Assembly: GCA_016946835.1 (NCBI GenBank)
Contig: JACVTC010000042.1
Coordinates: 784,001-848,000 of the forward strand
DNA length: 64,000 nt
DNA from: Neocallimastix lanati (nom. inval.)
Lineage: Eukaryota; Neocallimastigomycota; Neocallimastigomycetes; Neocallimastigales; Neocallimastigaceae
Reading direction: 5' to 3'
Program-made: the position numbers and the translations under genes
Shown here: positions 35,301 through 46,515 of the stretch, in pieces
How the letters are laid out: the number at the start of each line of letters is the position of its first letter
How positions within the stretch are numbered: the stretch's first letter is position 1
The notes under the pieces: model-generated
Seen by the model: only the letters and a program-made list of their open reading frames with translations
Databases searched by the model: none
What the model was told of the DNA's origin: nothing

Positions 35301-36577
35301 TAATTTATATTTTAAATACATAAAAAATTTTTTTAATAAATTTTATATTTATTAATATAAAAACTATATAACCCAAATTATACGTATTTCTCAAAAAGAC
35401 TTACCATAGAAATGATCATTTTTAACCATATAATTTTCACCAATTTCAACGATGAAATTAGAGCCTTCTGTTATAAATGGATTTCCAAGAGCTAGAGTTC
35501 CTGTAATCGTATAATTTTTAGGTGTAGCGTCAAAGGTTACCGCATCACTTACATCTCCTAAAAGACAGAGAACACCAGTGGAGGTAAGAGCGCCTATGCT
35601 TGTTGTGCCACAAGTTCCTTCTGTAGCACCAGAATTACCAGAAACGCCTAGTGAGAAGTATTTATCATCGCTTGATTTGAGATAACCATAAGTTGATGTA
35701 CAAACTTTAGTGCTGGCATCACAATAATATAGGGCTAAATCCGGTAATTCACTGTTAATAGCAGCAGCTGTACTTGCTAAATCTAATTTAGCTATTGTGT
35801 TCTTATTGAAAGCAACAATACTTGTATTGACTAAAAATAATCAAATTTTTAAAAACAAAATATGAAATAAAATTAAATTTAGAATCCTGTAGATATATTT
35901 CATATTTTCTATTATTTTTTACTATTATTTAAATTTTTTTATTTAAATAATTATTATTTTCTTTAACTATAATTTCCTTTAATTTATTTATATATTTTTT
36001 CTTTTCTTCTCTTTTTCTTTTCTTTTTTTTTAGTTTTTTCCTTTGGTAATAATTATTATTTAAATAACATTATTGGTTTTTAAAAAAAAAAATACTTACT
36101 ATCGGTTGAAACATCTTTTACTGTAATAATTTTTTCAACTGCTCTAATAAAGGTACCCGCCGATCCTGTACTTGCAATATAATGAGTATCGGCACCTGTT
36201 GATGGGAAACTAACTGAATCACTTCCCAAACAGATCTTATGGCCATCACTCTTATTTACTTTACCAGCATTAGCTGCTGTACAACTTGTCATAAATTCAG
36301 TATCACTATCCTCACCAGATTTTTTATTATTTGATGCATCAGAAACATGAATGGAGAAGTAATTAGTACCATCTGTAACATAACCAGCAGATCTCGTACA
36401 AGTACCATCTCTAGCACAGTTATAAAGGGCCAATTTTGTCTTTATCGATTCTATACTTGAAACCAAGGATTGCTTCTTTAAAGTATCGGTATTAATTAAA
36501 ATAGGTCCAGGATTAACTATTTTTTTTTTTTTTTTAAATTTTTATTGTAAAATAAATAAAAAAATTAAATTCAAAAA

Positions 36578-36674
<97 letters not shown>

Positions 36675-36727
36675 TTATCATTTAATTTTCAATTTTATAT
36701 ATTGAATAGTTATTGATTTTAATATTT

Positions 36728-36764
<37 letters not shown>

Positions 36765-37030
36765 GTAATAATAGAAATAAAGAAAGTACAAATCACAATG
36801 AATAAATCATTTCATCATTTGAATATAAAATAACTAATAAGTATTTTATTATCACGAATATCAATACTAATTATTTATAAATGATAAAAATTAATAAAAG
36901 AAAAACGTTGTAAAATTTTTAATGATGCGTTTTTATGTAATTAAAATAACATTATTTCCTATTTAAATGCACTTTTTAACTATATTTAAAATAGATTATT
37001 TCACATATAAACAATTTTAAATATCTTTAA

Positions 37031-37061
<31 letters not shown>

Positions 37062-39472
37062 CTACTTACCATTATTAAGATTATTAATGGTTAATGCATT
37101 GTGACTTGCTCTCACAAGAATACTTCCAGTAGATCCACTTGAAAAAGAATTTGAAGCACTTAAAGTCAATAAATAGGCATCATTAGCGCCAGCTGCTGCT
37201 CCAAAGTTAATGCTCTTAGCATTAGCGTAACAAAAACCTTTATTGGTTCCTTTGGAAACTTTACCAAATGCAGAACAAGAATCTTCAAGATTAGCTCCTG
37301 GAACTTCTATATTAGTTCCTGATGTTGGTATTGAATAATACTTTTTACTGGCATCTTCCGCATCATTAGACATTAAATAACCATAAGTTTGTTTACAAAT
37401 TTTATTGGTGTCATCACAATTAAAGAGAGCCAAATCCGAAAGATTGGCATCGAGATTAGCTGCGGAATCTGGGAACCTGACCGTACTTCCCGTTTTTTTA
37501 TTAATAACATACAACCCACTATCAGTAATTCCTAAATTTTTTTTTTAATTGGGGATGAAAAAAAAAAAAAAAAGTTGTAATAATTTTTTTTAAAATAAAA
37601 AAAATATTAGTATTATTAATAATATAAAAATATTTGTATTAATAATATAAAAAAAGGTATTCAATATATCATAAAAGATATAACTTTTGTATAAAATTCA
37701 TATTAAGAAAGATAATAATAAAATAATTAAATTTTTTTTTTTTTATTTTTAAAAAAAATTTTTTAATTATATTAAATTTTCAAGATTAAAATAAAAAAAA
37801 AAATAAAAAATAAAAAATAAAAAATAAAAAATAAAAAAAAAAAAATAAAAAATAAAAAATAATAAATAAAAAATAAAAAATAAAAAATAAAAAATAAAAA
37901 ATAAAAAATAAAAAATAAAAAATAAAAAATAAAAAATAAAAAATAAAAAATAAAAAATAAAAAATAAAAAATAAAAAATAAAAAATAAAAAATAAAAAAT
38001 AAAAAATAAATCATAAAAAATAAAAAATAAAAAATAAAGTAAAAAAAAAATAATTAAAAATTTATATTTTTTTCTCTATATTTACCAGTAAATGCACCAC
38101 TGATAGAAATAACACCATCTAAAGTTCTAACATATTTGTAACCGGAACTTCCATCAGAAATAATAAATTGACTAGCTGCAGCTGGGAAACCAACTAATTC
38201 ATTACTACCGATACAAAGTTTCTCACCAACTAATAGTTTACCAGATGTTTCTTTAGAACAACTGGAAACATGATCCGTAGCCGCCATTTGTTTACTAACA
38301 GCATCACTAGGAACAGAATAATAATCGCTACTACTCTTAACAAAACCAGTAGTTCTACTACAATAACCACTATTACATTCATAGATTCTTAAATTCGCTG
38401 CATCAGCAGTAATACTACTACCTAGAGTTTCATCTTGCATTGTTGTTATATTAATGACCTTAACTGCAGTATCTTTTTTTTTAAAAAAAATTAATATTAA
38501 TTAGTTAAAATATACTTTTTTTTATAATCATTTAATTGAGAATTAATTACACATTAATATGGTTTAAATATCCTTCTTAATTATGTAGTATAAAATTTAT
38601 ATTTTTTTTTATATTGAAGAACTTACCACTTTTAACATTATTGTAATAGATAACATTGGTATCTCTAGTAATGACAATTCCATTACTTCCGTCGGTTGAG
38701 GTAACAACAGATTTAAAGATGGATGCAGGTGCAATATTATCGGTTAAATAGTAAGATGCAGATGCACCATAATCTACGACTACGGAACCTGTGGCGCATA
38801 ACTTATATTCATTATTAATTAAACCGATCTTTCCTGAGTCACAAGCAACACCTTGGGATGCCACTTGACCTCCTTCATTGGTTATTTCGAGATAGCCACT
38901 AGTAATTCCATAAAATTTATCTTCTGCCCAAGCTTCGGAATCAGCTAATTGATTACATTTTCCATTATTATCTATTTTACAATAGCTAGTAGGACTATTG
39001 GAAAAGGTAGTGCCAGGATCAGAGAGAGTAAGACTTCCACGTGTATTCATCTTGACATAACCTAAAGTTTGCTTACATCCAGTAGCGGAGCAAGCATACA
39101 AGACCACATTATCTACATTAGCGGAGTCAACAAATCCAGTTCCAAGAGTAATTTCTTTCTTAGTATTGACATCATAGACATGGATGCCAGTATTGATCTT
39201 AGAATCACAGCTACCATTTTCCTTAAGACCATATATAAATCCATCAGTGTGCAAACAGTAAGTCACGATAGAATCAGAAGAGCAAGAAGCTACATTTACA
39301 CCAGTACATGGACCTAAGACCTTGACTATTTAAATTTAAAAACAACATATACAAAATTAATAATATTAACCAAAAAGAAAAAAATTATTAATATAATTTA
39401 AACTTTAAATTATTTGATATTATTTACATAAAACAATTTTATTCCAAAAAATAAAATAAAATATAACGAGTG

Positions 39473-39506
<34 letters not shown>

Positions 39507-40108
39507 ATTAATAACGATATATTCAATAGTTTACCTGAAGAAGTTGGAGCACTACTTCCAGCAACACAGGAACCAGTATTATTACAGGTATAGACTGTAC
39601 TACCCGCGGTACATGTACTTCCACTTCGAGAGGAAACAGCATAGGTCGTGTCATTCACACAAACATTCGTTTGAGTGGTGTCAATTTTCACCGAGGTGGC
39701 GTCCATTTTTATGACACCTGGCTTACCTGACTTGATCACGGAACCAAATGGATTTTCCACACCAAAGGACATCAGATAGACACCTTCATTTCCCATGACG
39801 GCTGTTTCTTTTCTATTGGCGACACAAAGCTTCTTATTTGTATTAAATTTACCGATATTATCATTACTATTACAATTGGCTACACTGGCTGTATTTTCAA
39901 TAGCACAATTTTCATTTGTACATTTTATGATCATGTCTGCTGTATTGGATAATGCATTATTCTTAATAAAGTAATAGCCAATTTCTACATATTTGTGATT
40001 ATACAATATAATAATTTTAATTATTATTATTATTATTATTATTATTATTTAGTATTAATTATTATTTTTACTATTATTATTTAGTATAAATTATTTTTAT
40101 TATTATTT

Positions 40109-40141
<33 letters not shown>

Positions 40142-40210
40142 TAGTATTATTATTTAATATTAATTATTATTATTATTATTATTATTATTTAGTATTATTA
40201 TTTAATATTA

Positions 40211-40252
<42 letters not shown>

Positions 40253-42861
40253 TATTATTATTTTTAATTATTTTTTATTATTATTATAATTTATTATTAA
40301 TTATTATTATTAAATATTATTAAATATTAATTATTATTTTTATTATTATTATTTATTATTTTTTTTATTTATTTATTATTATTGTTATTAATTATTATTA
40401 TTAAATATTATTTATAAATTATTATTATTTTTAATTATTTTTTATTATTATTAAATATTATTATTATTTATTATTATTATTATTATTATTATTTTTAATT
40501 ATTTATTATTATTATTATTATTAATTATTATTTAATATTATTATTTAGTATTATTGATTATTATTATTGTTATTGTTTTTATTATTATTTTTATTACTAT
40601 TATTATTAATTATTAATTATTAATTATTAATTATTATTACTTGTTTAATATAATCATTTACTATTAATATTTTTATTAATATTTTTAATTATTTATTATT
40701 ATTATTATAATTATTATTTATTATTTATTGTATTATTACTATTTTTATTAATTATTATTTATTATTTTTATTAATTATTATTATTTCGTAAAAGAAAAAT
40801 AATAAAAATTATAAAGTTTATTAAATATAAAGTAATGGGTCATTCCATTATACCCTTAGCTTACTTACCTGGATTAATTTCTTCAATAATCGTTGAATCG
40901 GAATTGACAAGAATCTTCTTGTATGTGTTAACTGAGGTACCAGCATAGTACACGTTAGAACTACTAATATCTGTAAGTTGGAATTGGTCTCCGGCGGCAT
41001 TTTTAACCAAACACATTTGAAGTTTCTTTTCATTAACCTTAACTTTACTAACTTTTCCAACGGCATCACAATCTGCAGTAACGTAGCTTGTGGAATCATT
41101 ATTACAATTCATTTCATCACATCTCTTCACCATTGTATCTTCAATTAAAATATTACCCGAGAGGATCTGACATTCACCCTCCACACAGTTCATAAGGAAA
41201 AGCTTATCGAGATCGATGAGTTTCACATTTTTAACATCTAATAGAGTATAAATATTGAGGTTATCTATTTGCTTATACGTATTTATTCCAGAGACACTAG
41301 TATCCTTCTCAAATGCACCATTTTGATACTTATAGGCTATGTACTGATCAGCATTTCTAATGATGTAATTTTGACCTATAATTAATTTAATTATAAATAG
41401 AGTTAAAAAGAATTAATTAATTCAATTCATTACTTTTTTTTATTTTTTATTAAAAAAATAAAAAAAATAAAGGAAATTAAAAAAAAAATAAAAAATAAAA
41501 GGTAATTAAAAAAAAAAAATAAAGAACTTACCATCAAATTTTTCATCCAATACAATATAATTTGGTGCTAATTTAACCATTTGATTAGACGCTACCTTAC
41601 TATTATTCACTACACTTCCAACGATATAGTATTGATCATCAGTAGTGACCGCTTCTACCCTTTCAGAAGGTCCCACACAAAAGTACTTTTTTCCTCCCTC
41701 TTGAATAAATTCACCCACATGACTGGAACAGTTGGTACTAGCATAAACTGTACAAACAGTCACTCCAAGACTTTCACTGGTACTGAAGAATTCTGTACCT
41801 GAATAGACGTAACCTGAGGTATTCTTACAAACCCCATTGGAATTACATTTGAAAAGACCAACCTTATTTCTTTTTTCCCCAGTAAAATCAGCAGCTACTG
41901 TGTCAGAAATAACACCATTATCTACTGTGTAGAGATTAAAATCCACCGTGTAGGCCAGGGTAAATGAGGTTCCAGTAGCTTTGATGACCATATTAGTATT
42001 ACTTGCAGAATTGGCAAATATATTACCACTAGCATTTGATAAAAGATAATTTTCATTTTCCATACTGGCCTCAATAGCAGAAGAAGCATCACCTACAACA
42101 CATAGTTTTCCATCGGTTAATAGCTTACCTACATCTGAAGCAGAAGTACAAGTATTAGCAGTCATAACAGAAGTAGCCACTATTTGTTTCGTGTCATCCA
42201 TAGCTATAGAGAAATATTTCACATCAGCAGGAAGAGCATCACTTGATTTAATATAACCGTAGGTCCTTTGACAACTACCATAGGTACAATCAAAGATATT
42301 CCAATAACCTAGTTGACTGTTGGAAGTAATAGAAGTGGTATCTGAAAGATTGACTTCTTCATAGATGTTCGTCATGGCCAGAGCATTGTATGGAATATAC
42401 TCATAGACTACTACACTGTTAACAGCGGTTTCTAACCATTCTTCATTATCGTGAATGTAATCATAAGACTTCATTACACCATTCATCTCAATAAGGTACT
42501 TCTTATCATTTTGGGTATCTGTAAGTAAAAAAGAAATCCCACATAATAGTATAATATATAAATATGATAAAATATTATTAAATTATTGAATGAATATTTA
42601 AAAAAAAAAAGGTTTTGATATAAAAATAATAAAATTCAATAGATACATATTTGTTATATATTATAATAATAATAAGAAAAAAAAAATTATTATTTCTGTT
42701 ATTAATTATTATTATCATTATTATTTTTATTATTATTATTATTAATCTTTTTATTATCATTATTATTAATCTTTTTATTATCATTATTATTAATATTATT
42801 ATTATTATTATTAATTAATTATTATTATTATTATTATTAATTAATTATTATTATTATTAAT

Positions 42862-42893
<32 letters not shown>

Positions 42894-45800
42894 ATTATTA
42901 TTATTAACAATCTTTTTATCATTATTATTATTATTATTAATTAATTATTATTATTAATAATCTTTTTATCATTATTATTATTATTAATTAATTATTATTA
43001 TTAATAATCTTTATATTATCATTATCATTATTATTATTAATTATTAATATTAACAATCTTTTTATCATTATTATTATTTTTAATCTTATTATTATTGTTA
43101 TTATTATTAATTAATTATTATTATTAATAATCTTTATATTATCATTATTATTATTATTATTATTATTGTATTATTATTTTATTATTGTTATTGTTAACAA
43201 TCTTTTATTACTATTATTATTAATTATTATTATTATTAACAATGGAAGCTTTAAAAGAAAAAAATTGTCTATTAGATAAAAAAGTATTTTATAAAACTTA
43301 CCCTTAAAGTAGTGGTCCATAGCAATGAGTTGATTTGTAATTTTAATCATCTTTTTCTTCTCGGTAGCAGTATCTAATGGAGCGGCGAGAGCATCATTTC
43401 CTAAAACGTAAAAGCCAGTTTGGGAGAGAGCCACCTTCATGGAATTATCAAGACAAATATAGTTAATGGAACCAATTTCAACAATTTTACCAGCATTACC
43501 TGTACAATCAACGGCTTCAACAACAGTATATTCGTCAGAAGTACTATCCTTAGGTAGAGAATAAACTTCATTATTTTTGAGAGCGTATCCTCCAGATCTA
43601 TCACAAGTACCCTGTTTTCCACAATCGAAAAGAATTAATTCTTGATAGTTACCTTCATCGCCAGTGGTTATCTCATTGGAAGAAATTTTCTTGCCTTTAT
43701 GTGTCAAAACACCACTGTCATCTTCATAGATATTACTAATAGTTATCGAATTGGATGTTGCTTCCAAAAGTAAATCAGCTGCTGATGTCTTATAAAATGG
43801 ATCTCCATTGGCAGTATGAACCACAAATATATTTCCATTGGTCATGTCACCGGTGACTCTGGTACTATCATTACCATGGGTAATACATAATTTCCCATGG
43901 CTCATCAGATCGTTTTCTCCATCGGTTGAACATTGAGCAAAACCTGTAGTTAACATAGCATTAGGTGTAGTGCCATCAGCATAATACTTGAAATACTTTT
44001 CTTCATTTTGTGACTTCATGTAACCGTAGGTTTGAAGACATTCCCCATGCTTACAATTGAAAAGGGCCCAATTATCAATAATCTCAGCGGTAATTGACTT
44101 GGTATCCTTGAGGGGGTATTCATCATAGATATTTAATCCGGTGCCATGAAGATCGTAGTTCTTCACACCCGATAATTCAGAATCTCTAAGGAAACCGGAT
44201 TTGGATTCATCATACCTGTACGAATAAAATTTATTTCCGATTTTGATAACATAGTTTTTATTATTTTCAGCTGAAAAAATATAATAATAAGAAAAAGAAG
44301 AAGAAGAAAAAAAAAATAATAATAAAAAATAATTAATATAAGACTAATTATACTTTCTATTTATATAAATACATATATATAGAGTTTTCATATATGATAT
44401 TTTCATTATTCCAATAAATATCACAATTTTATTTTTTTTTTTTTAATTGGATTTATTTATATTTATTTTTTTTTCTTTATATTTCTTTCTTATAAAACTC
44501 TAAAAAAAAAAAGAGACCTTACCTTTGAAGTTATCATCAATGACAGCATAATCTGCCGTCATTTTAAGTATTTTATTACTTACTGAAAGGAATGGAGAAG
44601 ATGAATCCATGGCAGTTCCACCAAAGATATAATATTTATTGTCTTCAATGTCTACACCAACACCATCCTCCATACATATTTTTTTTACCGAATCTAAGGT
44701 GTAGACGAGACCAAGTCTTCCTGTACAGTAGGAATCCGGATGACTAGTACCCGCTGATTCTGAAATGTCTTCAGCACTTCCTGAGGCTGGAATTTTATAA
44801 AACTTAGTTTTTCCTGTATTCCAAGCATAACCAGCCATTCTTTCACAATTAAGTTCCTTGTCACAATTGTAGAGACCCACTTTATCAAGAGAACCTGTGA
44901 TTTCTGAGTCAATATTGCTATTGGTAAGTTCAGTCGTGATTGCTCCATCTATCTTTAATAGATAAATACCTTCTTCGTTACTAAATCCAGTGAAGGAATT
45001 AACTTTCACCTCAGCATCAGAGTTCTTACATTTACCACTACTACAGAGAAGTTCCATAATATTGTCTTCATCTGGGTCGCTTGTGGATCCTGTGAGCTTT
45101 GGAAAATCTTTATCCCCTTTTTCCATGACTCTATTCTTGGTAGCATCTACATACACGTATTTAAGACCATTGCTATATGTAGAATTTAAGCTGACGACCT
45201 TGTCTTGAATACCGACAATGGCGTACTTTTCGTTGGAACCCGTGATACCGAAAACATTTTCAATGGGATTGGAATTCTTATACACCAAATAGTTACCCTT
45301 GGCACTACCATTTAACTCAACCACGGATGGTGTATCAGCAGCGTAGTTGAGACAAAGTGAAGCCGTAGAATCACCTGTTTTTACAAAGAGTTTTCCAATA
45401 TTATCTTCGGTACAAGCATTTCTTTCATCAGGAATACTCTCTTTCGCGCATTGTATGGCACCATTATCGACGTTACAGACATACACAGTTTTCGGATCAA
45501 CAAAATAGTAGCCTACACTAGTTTGTTCCTCACAAATCTTCGTTTCTCCTCCAGAACAGTAGTAGAGACTACCGCTGACACCGGTATCATTAATTAAGGA
45601 ATGATCTTGCTTATTCACAAGATAATAGACATTACTAATACCTAGTTTATATTGAAATGATTACAAGGATGGATGATTAGTAAAATAAACCATATTAATA
45701 GTGAGTTTAAAAGTCTAACTTTCCGTATAAATAAACAAATTTAACTTACAATCCTTTGGATTCTCGACATTGCATTCTAATGAAAGATATTAAACATAAA

Positions 45801-46310
45801 TATTATATTATATATTTAAAAAAAAAAATTAATGAGTAAATTAAAGGAAAAGATATAAATAAGTTATTTATGACTCTAAAATTTTAATTTTTTTTTAAAA
45901 AAAAATGATTCATACCGTCTGCAAATACGGATCCTACTCGATTCCCTATAAAGAGTAAGCCAAGAAGGCTTCATTTTTACAAAAGAAAGAAAACAAAAAG
46001 AAAAAAATAATAAAATATAGTTAATATAACAAATTAGTTGGTTCATTTTATAATACTTCATTGACTATCATTATAATTATTAAATATTATTATAATTGTC
46101 TTCAATTATATTAATATTATTCATTTCTTATCATTATCATTTATTTATTTGGTCTTTCTATAATTTCATTAAAATTTTATTATTGAATATTTTTTTTTAT
46201 TGTACAGTAAATTTTTTGTGCAACTTTAAAAATTCGTATTATTTAACTTTATTTAATAATAAACTTAAACAATCAATTCTTGCTTACCTAAAAATTTTCT
46301 TAGTAAACAT
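32273..46310 (-). CDS. Gene 3: giant modular secreted cysteine-rich protein, putative scaffoldin (complete)
   Basis: Seen: 18 exons: 46310-46288, 45968-45916, 45776-45750, 45641-44523, 44270-43302, 42518-41532, 41375-40869, 39984-39535, 39325-38627, 38472-38086, 37531-37070, 36516-36100, 35830-35405, 35290-34865, 34623-34141, 33854-33171, 32839-32516, 32382-32273. They total 8553 nt, 2850 aa plus TAA, all introns phase 1. Module order: N-domain+B, AB, AB, C, D, E, F x5, C, short GYY repeats, D-like segment, tail. The intron between N-domain and B is missing here. The C module before the GYY repeats lacks a preceding A-B pair. No catalytic domain or anchor is visible. Function as a scaffoldin is inferred; the GYY repeats of exons 16-17 are the best candidates for partner binding. 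Confidence 0.85.
32516..32839 (-). CDS. Gene 3 exon 17: short-repeat segment
   Basis: Residues about 2707-2814. It has KCVGSSDLGYFISTNGKLFL, a lone Cys in DACTVQAME, then KIYSCDASHC and YIYSCDEDGIC. It continues the short-repeat region in degenerate form. Confidence 0.88.
33171..33854 (-). CDS. Gene 3 exon 16: tandem short GYY repeats
   Basis: Residues about 2479-2706. About six short repeats of 30-40 residues: AGNYLIDANNK...IVTCASNGTC, AGYYPLGGSDKLITCSGTTC, AGYYAGVDTKLYLCETDGSC, GHYLDSGNAKNIITCNESHAC, AYIDATDTNG...ITCNSTNC, YFIDGKENGKIITCSG...C, YEFYVDGT..TITCTSGSTC. Each pairs an aromatic start with LI.C-x4-C. These most resemble the repeats I recall from fungal scaffoldins. Confidence 0.92.
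34141..34623 (-). CDS. Gene 3 exon 15: C-type six-cysteine module
   Basis: Residues about 2318-2478. It starts DQDGGHYIVKINDADFKLYT. The core is IYECENGTCVNVDGYALI, the extra pair CGASDC, a Cys before the GKVHIDTTLKLC site. It ends IIKKSA. The start is taken at the TAG acceptor at 34624; the Met upstream is intronic. Confidence 0.9.
34865..35290 (-). CDS. Gene 3 exon 14: F-type module
   Basis: Residues about 2176-2317. It starts EKLAAGVHLIEITATKEV. The core is LYICKDKICKGTYGYVKT, a Cys before GKLYSNSLC, ending VIVREEKNAFVLENFH. Same subtype as the PAG(L/V)H modules of genes 2 and 4. Confidence 0.91.
35405..35830 (-). CDS. Gene 3 exon 13: F-type module without internal Met start
   Basis: Residues about 2034-2175. 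The 426-nt frame has no early ATG, so ORF searches miss it. It starts INTSIVAFNKNTIAK. The core is LYYCDASTKVCTSTYGYLKS, a Cys before GALTSTGVLC, then GNPFITEGSNFIVEIG, ending NDHFY at a GTAAGT donor. Confidence 0.9.
36100..36516 (-). CDS. Gene 3 exon 12: F-type module, short form
   Basis: Residues about 1895-2033. It starts NPGPILINTDTLKKQSLV. The core is LYNCARDGTCTRSAGYVTD, a Cys before GKVNKSDGHKIC, ending FIRAVEKIITVKDVSTD. Confidence 0.92.
36577..36762. repeat. (ATT)n and poly-A tracts in gene 3 intron 11
   Basis: An ATT run (36577-36675) and, after a short gap, about 34 A (36729-36762) lie in the 553-bp intron between exons 11 and 12. Confidence 0.9.
37070..37531 (-). CDS. Gene 3 exon 11: F-type module
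   Basis: Residues about 1741-1894. It starts GITDSGLYVINKKTG. The core is LFNCDDTNKICKQTYGYLMS, a Cys before GKVSKGTNKGFC, ending ILVRASHNALTINNLNNG. Confidence 0.92.
37790..38038. repeat. (TAAAAA)n hexanucleotide array in gene 3 intron 10
   Basis: Roughly 35-40 copies of AAAAAT with little variation, in the intron between exons 10 and 11. Open frames across it (Phe/Leu/Ile/Tyr) are artefacts. Confidence 0.93.
38086..38472 (-). CDS. Gene 3 exon 10: F-type module, short form
   Basis: Residues about 1612-1740. It starts DTAVKVINITTMQDETLG. The core is IYECNSGYCSRTTGFVKS, a Cys before GKLLVGEKLC, ending RTLDGVISISGAFTG. The acceptor follows an A run. Confidence 0.92.
38627..39325 (-). CDS. Gene 3 exon 9: E-type module
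   Basis: Residues about 1379-1611. The lead has six cysteines or so (GPCTGVNVASCSS, YCLHTDGFIYG, SCDS), then TGIHVYDV, core LYACSATGCKQTLGYVKM, an insert with YCKIDNNGKCNQLADSEAWA, a Cys before GLINNEYKLC, ending YYNNVKSG. Confidence 0.92.
39535..39984 (-). CDS. Gene 3 exon 8: D-type module with C-rich tail
   Basis: Residues about 1229-1378. It starts EIGYYFIKNNAL, then IIKCTNENC, a Cys before GKFNTNKKLC, and the tail NVCVNDTTY, TCTAGSTVYTCNNTGSC. Confidence 0.92.
40018..40795. repeat. (ATT)n microsatellite region in gene 3 intron 7
   Basis: Over 750 bp of interrupted ATT repeat fill most of the intron between exons 7 and 8. Confidence 0.9.
40869..41375 (-). CDS. Gene 3 exon 7: C-type six-cysteine module
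   Basis: Residues about 1060-1228. It starts GQNYIIRNADQYIAYKYQNG and contains GINTYKQIDN. The core is LMNCVEGECQILSGNILIED, the extra pair CDEMNC, a Cys before GKVSKVK, and LQMCLV. The usual GYV is GNI here. Ends INPG. Confidence 0.93.
41532..42518 (-). CDS. Gene 3 exon 6: A-B double module
   Basis: Residues about 731-1059. It starts DTQNDKKYLIEMNGVMKSYD. The cores are IFDCTYGSCQRTYGYIKS with GKLCVV, and LFKCNSNGVCKNTSGYVYS with YFCVG, ending IVLDEKFDG. Confidence 0.93.
42700..43245. repeat. ATT-rich minisatellite in gene 3 intron 5
   Basis: ATT runs are broken by a recurring AA(C/T)AATCTTTTTAT(C/T)ATT motif (for example 42906, 43051), giving units of about 50-80 bp. The same motif appears in gene 4 introns. 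Confidence 0.8.
43302..44270 (-). CDS. Gene 3 exon 5: A-B double module
   Basis: Residues about 408-730. The A half (LFNCKHGECLQTYGYMKS, CSTDGENDLMSHGKLC, DPFYKTSA) is close to gene 2. The B half (LFDCGKQGTCDRSGGYALK, YICLDN, ending IAMDHYFKG) has diverged from genes 1 and 2. Confidence 0.94.
44523..45641 (-). CDS. Gene 3 exon 4: N-terminal domain fused to B module
   Basis: Residues about 35-407. The N-domain runs to MELLCSSGKC; without an intron the frame continues through FTGFSNEEGIYLLKIDG into a B module (LYNCDKELNCERMAGYAWN, a Cys before GLVYT, KICMED, ending YAVIDDNFKG). Genes 1, 2 and 4 have an intron at this junction. Confidence 0.94.
45750..45776 (-). CDS. Gene 3 exon 3: 27-nt microexon
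   Basis: Bounded by ATTAG and GTAAGT; reads (E)CNVENPKD. With the next exon it makes ECNVENPKDCISNVYYLV. Confidence 0.88.
45916..45968 (-). CDS. Gene 3 exon 2: signal peptide core, two codons shorter
   Basis: Reads LLGLLFIGNRVGSVFAD. It is 53 nt, six fewer than the other copies, by loss of two codons in the cleavage region. VFA/D is the likely cleavage site. Donor GTATGA. Confidence 0.85.
45969..46287 (-). other. Gene 3 intron 1 (319 bp, short form)
   Basis: Lacks the long ATT tract of the other copies. It ends ATGAAG; the ATG in it opens a competing frame through exon 2, which is rejected below. Confidence 0.8.
46288..46310 (-). CDS. Gene 3 exon 1: start codon and n-region of signal peptide
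   Basis: Reads MFTKKIF plus AG of a split Ser codon, then a GTAAGC donor. The following intron is only 319 bp, against 0.87-1.08 kb in the other genes. Confidence 0.87.
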
Positions 46311-46515
46311 TTATGGTTTGTTTTAAAATGAAGTAAATTCACTTCCTTTAAAATAAAATAAAAAACAACAAATAAAAAAAAATAATTATATACACCAAAA
46401 TAAAAAAAAGTCAAATATGTTAAAAGCAAGTTAAAATAAACAATGAATAATGGTTTTATTAAAATAAAAAATAAATTTTTTAATTTTTGAAATCTCATTT
46501 CATTTCAACGAAATT
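46311..46515 (-). promoter_or_regulatory. Gene 3 promoter region with conserved palindromic box
   Basis: The box has core TTTCAACGAAA at 46503-46513, about 195 bp before the ATG, with one change from the other genes. TATATACAC at 46387-46395 (GTGTATATA on the coding strand) lies about 80 bp upstream of the ATG. Confidence 0.58.

Noticed and set aside
42700-43245. CRISPR-like repeat array
   Set aside because: Units are A+T simple sequence with variable length inside a eukaryotic intron; no regular spacers or leader.
45876-46061. Hydrophobic minus-strand ORF overlapping gene 3 exon 2, with its own ATG
   Set aside because: It uses another frame than the conserved signal peptide, is absent from the other three genes and does not connect in phase to exon 3.
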